DNA of 64,000 bases from Cyrtodaria siliqua (taxonomy: Eukaryota; Mollusca; Bivalvia; Adapedonta; Hiatellidae), in the NCBI GenBank assembly GCA_037043455.1, contig JAWPHD010007180.1:47501-111500 (forward strand), in the 5' to 3' direction. The notes beneath the pieces are model-generated. The model made no database searches, had not been told where the DNA came from, and saw only the letters and a program-made list of their open reading frames with translations. Below are positions 12,401-21,400 of this stretch, piece by piece. The first letter of the stretch is position 1, and each line of letters opens with the position of its first letter. The position numbers and the translations under genes were made by a program.

Positions 12401-15400
12401 CAAGTTTTATTATCAATTATTTATAAGTAGTATAGAAACTAGCGGTATGAGCTTTTAAATTTGTTGGTTGGCTTGCCGGCCAACACATTTACTGACTCGT
12501 TGCATAAAACTCCCAGATAAGAAAACTGTGCTGAAACCGCTAGTTTCTATACTATTGTAGAGGTAACCTAGAGGTCCACGAGGAACACGGACATAAACGT
12601 GATTAACTAGTATTTCCTTATAACCAAAACTAAGTCACGGAATTTATACTCATATCAAGAATGCAGAGAAAAATCAAAATATTTGGTTATAAAGAAATAA
12701 TAGCACTAGGTTATAAGGCACCGTCTTCATAAGATGAACGTTGATCACTGATGCAAACCTCGTCTAAATACGACCAGGTAACATGTTTTATCTAGCATGT
12801 CTAACAGATGTAATGTTTTCAAAGTCTTTCGTATTCTAAAGATTCATAATACACATTAACCACTGACACCCATTGTCTCCAGCACGGACAGTATGATTGA
12901 ATATTTTGACTGATTCCAAATCATCGAGCCCAATTTAGGTGGATTTGAAGAAGAGTGATGCTAAATTCGGTGCTAGGGAACGTGAGAGTTGTTGCTTCGT
13001 GCCATACCTGTCATAAGCAGACTCAATAAACCCGGCTGCTACTTTTTTCTCTCGTTTGTGTTTGTTGCTTTTAATATCTACTTTTTCAGTATTTAAGAAC
13101 ATTACTTTTTATGCTGGTTCCTCCGTGCTACAAATTAGTAGTGTTTTATTTTACTGGTCATTAGGAATCAGAATACCGCTTAAGCCGGTGCTAGTCGGAG
13201 TGAGAGGTGATGCTTCTTACATTACCTTTTATGAATAGACTCAATACAATCGAGCCTGTTACATTATTTTCTTGGTGGTTTTGTAACTTCTAAAGGATTT
13301 TCCTTTTCAGCATGACACATTCACACTGGAGTTCGTTTATTGCAATGTGGCGGCAGTAGTGTTAGTGTGTACTGGGCCTTTAGGATCATCCACATAATCT
13401 GGAATGTTACCTTTTTAGATTAAGTTAATACTTCCGTTTCGTACGTTTATAACATATCTAACTCATATGCACAGTTTTCGTTTAAACTACGAATATTTAC
13501 GATTGACGTTTGTTCTGCTTGCTGAAACATATAAAATAAACTGTACATAACTGTTACAACAAACCGAGACCGCAATATTTCGTATGTGTCGTTTTCGGCC
13601 GTTTCCAAAGGTCCATTATCATACTCTTTTTTACTGTATTTTGTTTGTATAATCGTTAAACGCGTGTTTGTATACATTAAGATAATATACTGTTTGTATA
13701 TACGATAATGTACCACTTTGCTTCTCTATTGACAATATTCAATACATACACATGTAGAAAATAACCTCAATACTGTTATTGTTGTATTTGTGCAAAATTG
13801 TATCAACCTCACAGAAAAGCGAGATGTGGAGAGCAAGCCAACACATGATAATTGTCATGTAATGATTTCGTACAACTGGGCAGATCAGAATATGATATTG
13901 CAAATCCGAGATAAGCTCAAAGACGCGGGACATACGGTTAGTATATGTACTATATATGTTTAACACTTTGGGCAATAATACCTGCATAATCTGTATCCTT
14001 TCTTGATTGCGTAGTTTATAATAGTGTTAAAAAACTTAGATTCCAACATGTATTTTAAATATACACAGTTTATATTGCTGCGATGGTAAATACTTACTTA
14101 TTGTTTTCTGTGCCAAGTAGTTCAGATATAGCTGCCTTGATAATCAGACCTCATGCGTGACGTCTTGCAAAGACCTCTCTTCGTCGCTATTCGACTATAG
14201 CGCGTTTTTTATAAAATGTACACTTTTACATGAATTGTGTGCTACATTTAGAGGACCATGTAAACTCAGAAACGTTTGATACGGTTACTCCTATTGTAAG
14301 ACAATACCATACATTCACCATGCTAATAGTGTCCATACATTGATTTGGGTTACATACAATCAGTTGTAAGGCCCCCCTGAGTTTTTCTTGTTTCACTTAT
14401 TGTTTATCTGAAATGGCATTATTTGTCATTCTTTATGGGAATTAAAAAATAACTCCGAGTGTAGGTCCAATCCTTAATAAAATCCTGTTTTTTTGCAGGG
14501 GTGCATACATATATTTGATTGTGCCAATGACTCATCTTCATATACTTATATACAAATGCACGCGTGCACGGTTGTACATGTATATACATTGCATACATTT
14601 ACACGCTTGCGTAATTGGCAAGGTTAGTTAGCATTCAAATGGAAGTCACTAATACTGCGGATTAATGGTTTCTTTATGTATCTCCCATATAAAGGTGTGG
14701 GTTGACGTAGACCAGATGGCAGCTGTGGGAGGATCTACACTAGAAGCAATGGCTAAGGCTGTTGAGAGAGCAAGCGTCGTATTGATTTGTATGTCACAGA
14801 AATACAAGAACAGTCCAAATTGTAGAACTGGTAAGTCAGAGAATAGCCTCAGTTCCAGGGAGGTAATTACGAAAATATCTCTAAATTAAGAGCAGATAAT
14901 AGAAATATACGAATTACCACGTCTTCGACAATGAACAATGGAGATCGGACTAATTTTGACAATATTTGGGGGTTGTCTCAAACATAGTATAGGGTTGTTC
15001 AATTTCAATCTCACAGGCGTTGTATCAAAACTTGTTAAACAATATAAGGTTGAACGAGTAATTTCCTTTCTACGGCAAACCATTTCATTACAAATACATG
15101 TACACACATTTCTTATTTGCTCAATAAAGTTCGTACATTCCGCTTATTAATATTTGATTAATTCTATTGAATGTTCAGCAATAACTTTGTCTGAAGGCAA
15201 ACATTTGTTTAAATTCTGCTTTTAATTCTTACACCTTTAAATCTTCATTCGGCAACCTCGTTTCATGTTCCTTCTAATAATATTACTAGGATTTTTAAAA
15301 TGGCTCAAAAGTTTCCGTAACACCTCTAGGATCACATGTTTTGAGGAAATACCATATAAAGTCTCCTTTCAGAAATAATTTAGTTCATTCAAGACGCAGG

Positions 15401-18400
15401 GTGTTTCCCTCTGTTAATAAGTGCAATGCTAAGAGGTGCAGTTGTTGCAATTATTTATCTTGCAAGTCCACCATTAAATCAGCTGTTAATGGTAGATTGT
15501 TTAATGTATGTCTAGCTTCAAATGTTGATTGACGTACTACTCACGTCATTTATGTTCTGACTTGAAATGCACCACGTTGCGGTATACAATATGTTGGACA
15601 AACAGGTCGATCCTTAAAAGTTCGATTTCGTGAACACAAATATAATGCGAGTAATCCTAAAAGTTAAAAAAATACTTGTAACAACACTTCCGTCAGTCAG
15701 GTCATAAATTTAGTTACGTAACTGTTCAACCGGTTGAATATATATTTTTTGATAATGATGCTACTAAAAGCATCAAAATAAAAGCTAGACATATTGTAGA
15801 ACTTAGGTGGATGAAAAACTTACAGACACCTTATCCACTCGGCCTTAATGACAATATTTATCAAGAAGGAAATATTTCTAAAGATCCTAATATTGACATT
15901 TTTTCTATATTTTCTATTCGAAAGCGTAAATCTAGGTCTCATGGTCTTAGGCGTAATGGTAACATCAAACGTAAATCACGTGTAATTATTTCTGTCGCTG
16001 ATTTACATACTTTTTTCAAACAGTCTGGAAAGCTCTCTATGCTTTCATGGCTTACCTCTTTGTCCATTTCTTCACTAAAGTTGATCAACGAGGAAGCAGA
16101 CCAAATTTTCATTCGTACAGATCCCTTGTATAACACTGCTTCCTTAGTTCAAAGCTACACACAACATGTTCTCCGACCCCATATTGACAAGGAGTCTGAT
16201 CACGTCAGTCATTTTCTATAACTACTATATATTAATAAAGGTATTGATTTCATTGACATGCCTAGTATTTTTCGGGATACTCATGTAGATGATTCTATCC
16301 CAAAATATTTCAAAAATTCCGAAAGTCCTGTAATTTGTTATAAATATAAAAAACGTATTAGAAATATTATTTTCAACTACAATAAAATAGTTTCTGACCT
16401 TGATATAGTACATAATACTCCTAAGGAATGTGAATGCAACGCATCATAATGTTGCTATGCTCCAGCAGGTCATGTCATCACTGGTAATTTTGTTATTGTT
16501 GATAAACGTATTCGGCATTTGTTTTCGAAAGGTCCTAAATATAGATTACCTTCAACTATTGATTTTATTGCCTGTCGTGCCAAGATCGCCCACTCCATTG
16601 AAGATTTTAGTATAAAATGGTGTCGTAGAGAACATGCGGACCAAAACTCGTTTTCTTCTTGGAAAAAGTCAATTCTTAAAATTATAGATACACGTATTAA
16701 CTTTTATAATGCTAACCCCTCTTTACTTCCTCCGAGACCTAGGTTTTTCTTTCGTAATTTAAAATCGGGAATTCAGGAGTTTCATAATAAATTTGTTTTA
16801 GTTCCTGCAGATAAAGCAGCTAATAATGTAATTATTGTTTGACGCCTACATTACGTCAATGTTTTATCTCTGGAACTCGGCAGCACCAGTTCGTATACTC
16901 CAGTTAATTCTACTGAGGATGATGTTGTTTCCGCAAATATCACTCGGTGCACTACTTTCAAGGCTGGTGTAAAGGATAAGCAAAATAAACTGCCTACCAT
17001 GTACTGGATTCCTAAATTACATACAAATCCATATAAGGCTCGCTTTATTTCTAATTCTAGTGCCTGCACCACAACAAACATCTCCAAGCTTTTAACTTCT
17101 CGTCTTACTGCCGTTTAAGATCACGTTAAACTATATTGTGATAAAACTTATGAAAACTCTGGGATTAATTTATTTTGGTCTATAAAAAATTCAGGAGACG
17201 TTCTGAATAAAATTTTCAATAAAGGCCAAGTTTCATCAATAAGCACTTATGACTTCTCTACACTATATACAACCTTACCTCATCACATTATTAAATACAA
17301 GCTAATTTCTCTTATTCAAAAACATTTGCTAAAGAAAATACTACATGTTTGGCATGTAATAATATTAAAGCGTTTTTTATTAACGGCAGTTTAGACAATT
17401 ATACTATGTGGACTTGCTATGAAGTTTGGGAAGCACTCATCTTCCTATTAGATAATATTTTCGTCAGGTATGGTACCAACGTTTATAGACCAATTGTTGG
17501 TATCCCTATGGGTACGAACTGTGCACCACTTGTCGCAGATTTGTTTTTATTTTGCTATGAAAGATATTTCATGTTGAGTCTTTCACCAGATACCCAGGCA
17601 GATGTTATTGAAGCTTTTAATGACACCTCTCGGTATCTGGATGACATACTGAACATTGACAACCCTTTCTTTCCAACTATGGTCGATAATATTTATCCTA
17701 AAGAACTTCGGCTTAATAAAGAAAATATATCTGATAATAACGCTTCTTTTCTTGATTTAGATCTCTCGATTGAAAATGGTAAACTAATTAGCAAAATCTA
17801 TGACAAGAGAGATGATTTTAATTTTGACATTGTTAATTATCCCCACTTGGATGTGGATGTTCCCCGAGCAACTTCTTATGGGGTGTATCTGTCTCAACTT
17901 ATTCGTTTTTCTAGAGCTTGAAATCGAGTTGAGGACTTTAATATTCGTAATCTTTCTTTGTCTTTATCCTTCTTTGTATAACTAAAAAGTTACTCAATCA
18001 GTGTTACCGTTACCATAAGCTTCGTAAAACCTTTGCAAAATGTTATTATCGTAAAAAGAAGGATACAAATATCGGACAGGGAAAGCAGCATTCAAGGACG
18101 ACAGTCAACCACAAAACACAAAAACAAACACGCAGACAGACAAACGAAAAGGCAAAAGTAATACAAAATGCAAACAACATCACAAACACAAAAGGGTTGA
18201 CAATAGGGCTACCGTCTTGGAACGGTCAGTGGCAAAGTAGGCCACTGGGGGTTCAAACCGGTTCTAGGGTGCACCAAACCTCACACTTACCCTACTGTCA
18301 TCCCATTAAAACAGGACAGTGTAAATAAAGAAATCCCCGCCATGATCTAAACTCTAACCCTGATCTTCTTTCCAAATATAAATGTAATTTAAGGACTCTT

Positions 18401-21400
18401 CTGCGACTAGGACTATCACAACCTGACTTCTACGGTGATGTGATTTATAAACTTCGTAAGATTCTTGGTCATGATCACTTTCATACTATCTTTGTTAAAC
18501 TTGTTAAAAAGTTTATCAAAAGAGGTTATGACCCTATCATTTTGCAACGTACTGCATGCTTGGTGGTGGACCCTTTTACAGTTCGCCACTATGCCTTCCT
18601 CTTTAATTGTACGATGACCGGACAGGCTGTGGACCCTATGATGACGCCTACCTAAAGCCCATTAGGACGGTGGCGTTTGATGTTTGTCCATGATCTTTCT
18701 TGTCGTGCCCTTAATGGTGTATTCTCTTACTGCTCTGGCTTCTGCCAAGTCATTGAGTACCTTCATTGTGGCTTTCTAGGCTATTGCTTTTTTGTATTAT
18801 ATTTACACGAGCATATTTGTGTTTTACTTATATTGCTTATTGATGCTGCCTTGTTGGTTAGAGATTAGATCATGGCGGGGATTTCTTTATTTACACTGTC
18901 CTGTTGCAATGGGAGTAGGGTAAGTGTGAGGTTTGGTGCACCCTAGAACCGGTTTAAATCCCCAGTGGCCTACTTTGTCACTGACCGTTCCAAGGCGGTA
19001 GCCCTATTGTCAACCCTTTTGTGTTTGTGATGTCGTTTACTTTTATTATTACTTTTGCCTTCTTGTTTGTCTGTTTCCTTGTTTGTTTCTGTGTTTTGTG
19101 GTTGACTGTCCTCCTTGAATGCTACTTTTCCTGTCCTATCTTTTTATATTTCTTTCTTTGCCCTGTATCCTTGCTAACTGTTGTGACGTATAAGGGGTCG
19201 TAACAGGATGTCTGTTTGCATTGTATCAACCGAACATAAGCGTTTGGAAATGGTAAGTTGGAATGATCTCTGTCATCAACGCATATACATTTAGTTGAGC
19301 GGTATTCATGTACCAGAGGAATCCGATTTAAACAAAATATGTTTTTCCAGAATTATCTACGACAACTTGCGTATGAATCACGATATTGACGATGTTCTTA
19401 AAAGTATTGTTCTTTTGAACACTTTATTCCCTGCATACACTTCGCAACAGTAGTCCATAGTATAAAAGGTTAAAGACCATTTTCATTTTTAATGTTTATT
19501 ATCAAAATTAAGAATCGGAGATTTAATATCGTCGCATACTGTTCAAACTCTTACTTAAAAAATAATAATTAACATGTGTAAACAATATAACACGGTTAAT
19601 ACTTGAACGTCGATGCTTACGTTCAATATTTAGGTCAATTAAATGTATCAATCATATTAGGGTCTTGAATTTCTCCTTTAATTAAACAAAAATGGAACAG
19701 GTATTTATATATAGAATACATATGGAACAATCCCTCCCTTGATAAATGTAAGATCATTTGCAAAAAATGCGTTGCCGGATAACAAGCAGATAACAAGCAG
19801 TGTATCAGTTGGAGGAGATATAACGGCAAACAGCATTGCACGTAAATTATTCAAACACATGGAGATATCTGGTGGAGCTGGTACTACCGGCAGGCAATAT
19901 AGCAATAATAAGATGTCTTGTATTCAAAGATGTTTTAGTGTAAAAATAAATAGTCTTAAAGTCAGAATATATTTATGTTTAACCTTAACGGAGATGGTAT
20001 AGACTTTGTGTCAAGTATTAATGCATAATTATATCGTCAAATGTGCATCAAATCATTCTCCTTAAGTAACATGGACCGAAATAAAAACGGAATTCTGAAT
20101 ATGCGAAATTAGATTGACCGGTGTTTAAAATTATTTGCTTGTCTTAATATCAGACAGTGATCATGCAAATATAAAGATGCATTAGCTATCTCTTAATATC
20201 TTTTTGTTGATATTTAAGACGGGTTAACATCTATTAAATTTACTGTTTGCCTTTAAATTAATAAAATTAAGCAGATACAATTCGGTAATTTAATGTATCC
20301 TTACTCCGATGTCCACTATCGAAGTCGTAATAATTCGTACGTGTCTATCAAAAAAAGAGAACACATATTGGAGTAGATATGGACAGTACGAGGATAAATC
20401 CAGCCGTAGAGAGGGCAAGAACATATGTTGGTGTTGATCTAGAAAGTACTAGGATAAACTTAGATGTAGATAGGGTAGGAGCATATATTGGTGTAAATAT
20501 GGACAGTACGAGGATAAACCCGGCTGTAGCTAGGGAAAGAAGGAAATTAGCGTAAGGAGTGGAAAGGTAGGACATTGAGGAGAACAGCGTGTGAAGAGAT
20601 CAATACGGAGATCAGCCTGGACAGGAAAGTTACAGCTTAATCATGTCAAAATTGTTTTGCTGTTAGATTGTAATCACCAGAAGAGTAGATTCAACTAAAT
20701 GCTACTAGAACAGTTGAGTAGTATGTACAATCCAGAAAATTATTATCATGCGACATTCACAGTTAATTAACATCAACATCAAAACAGTATATGTGTATGG
20801 TTGTATTATTTTTCGTAGCGTATTCTGAAGTTGTCATTTATTATCATGATTATGTTAGACACTTTATGAGATGTTAACATTTCTATATCTGCAGATTGAT
20901 ACTCGTCTTTCAATAAGTCATTGTTTTTATTCTAGAAGCAGAATATGCCTTTATGACAGGGAAAAAGATTATTCCGCTTAAGATGGAGATGGGCTATAGG
21001 CCAGACGGCTGGCTCGGAATGATGTGTGGAGCAAAAATGTACTACGAATTTAGCGGGAAATACTCCTTTGATGTAAAAATGAAAGAATTATTGAGAGAAG
21101 TAGCTCCATTCGTGGAGCAGGAACCTCTGGGAAAAATCATTATTAATCCGCCGGTAGAAACTAAGGTATGCATTGGATACGTCATATAAACACTACACAC
21201 TTGTGGAGTAGAGGGAATGTAACGCCCTAAGAGTTGTTCGTCAAGTCTCTAATTACGTCCGTCCGTATGCACATCTGTCCGTTCGTTGCCCTTTTGTGTG
21301 AGGACCATACCTCTGCAATACATTGTTGGATAAGAAAGGATATTTTGCAGAAGGGTTAACGCCATGGACAAGATGTGTCGCGTACAATTCCAATCAATGT

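Larger units (their letters stand above)
9561..12555. mobile_element. 3-kb palindromic element of unknown family
   Basis: Both ends carry a hairpin of about 130 bases built on 'aaactagcggtat' and its complement (9561-9698 and 12420-12555). Inside these are long inverted arms (about 9699-10380 and 11690-12420). The start of a protein (MSEMRKIRAS) occurs in both arms on opposite strands. The two halves behave as inverted copies of one element, with a junction near 10521. The left half is internally deleted. The family is not recognised. The whole lies in the ARM-TIR intron 8769-13814. Confidence 0.65.
15335..19150 (+). mobile_element. Naiad-type Penelope-like retroelement, copy 1, decayed, selenocysteine-type
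   Basis: The order is Cys-rich N-terminus, GIY-YIG nuclease, reverse transcriptase. An N-terminal nuclease is the permuted layout of Naiad Penelope-like elements; canonical Penelope has it at the C-terminus. It is 5'-truncated near 15335. The inferred frame has four TGA codons (15530, 15563, 16840, 17919), all at expected Cys sites. It also has TAA stops (about 15675 and 15698, then 16219, 16447, 17116) and frameshifts (near 15675 and 17318). A 0.3-kb antisense Naiad tail interrupts it at about 18054-18352. A SECIS-like hairpin lies at 18630-18690 and the tail runs to about 19150. It sits sense-oriented in the ARM-TIR intron 14831-20935. Confidence 0.8.

Noticed and set aside
16447..16449. 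In-frame TAA next to a Cys-rich segment of Naiad copy 1
   Set aside because: TAA is not a selenocysteine codon and the neighbouring cysteines are already encoded by TGT/TGC. It is treated as decay.
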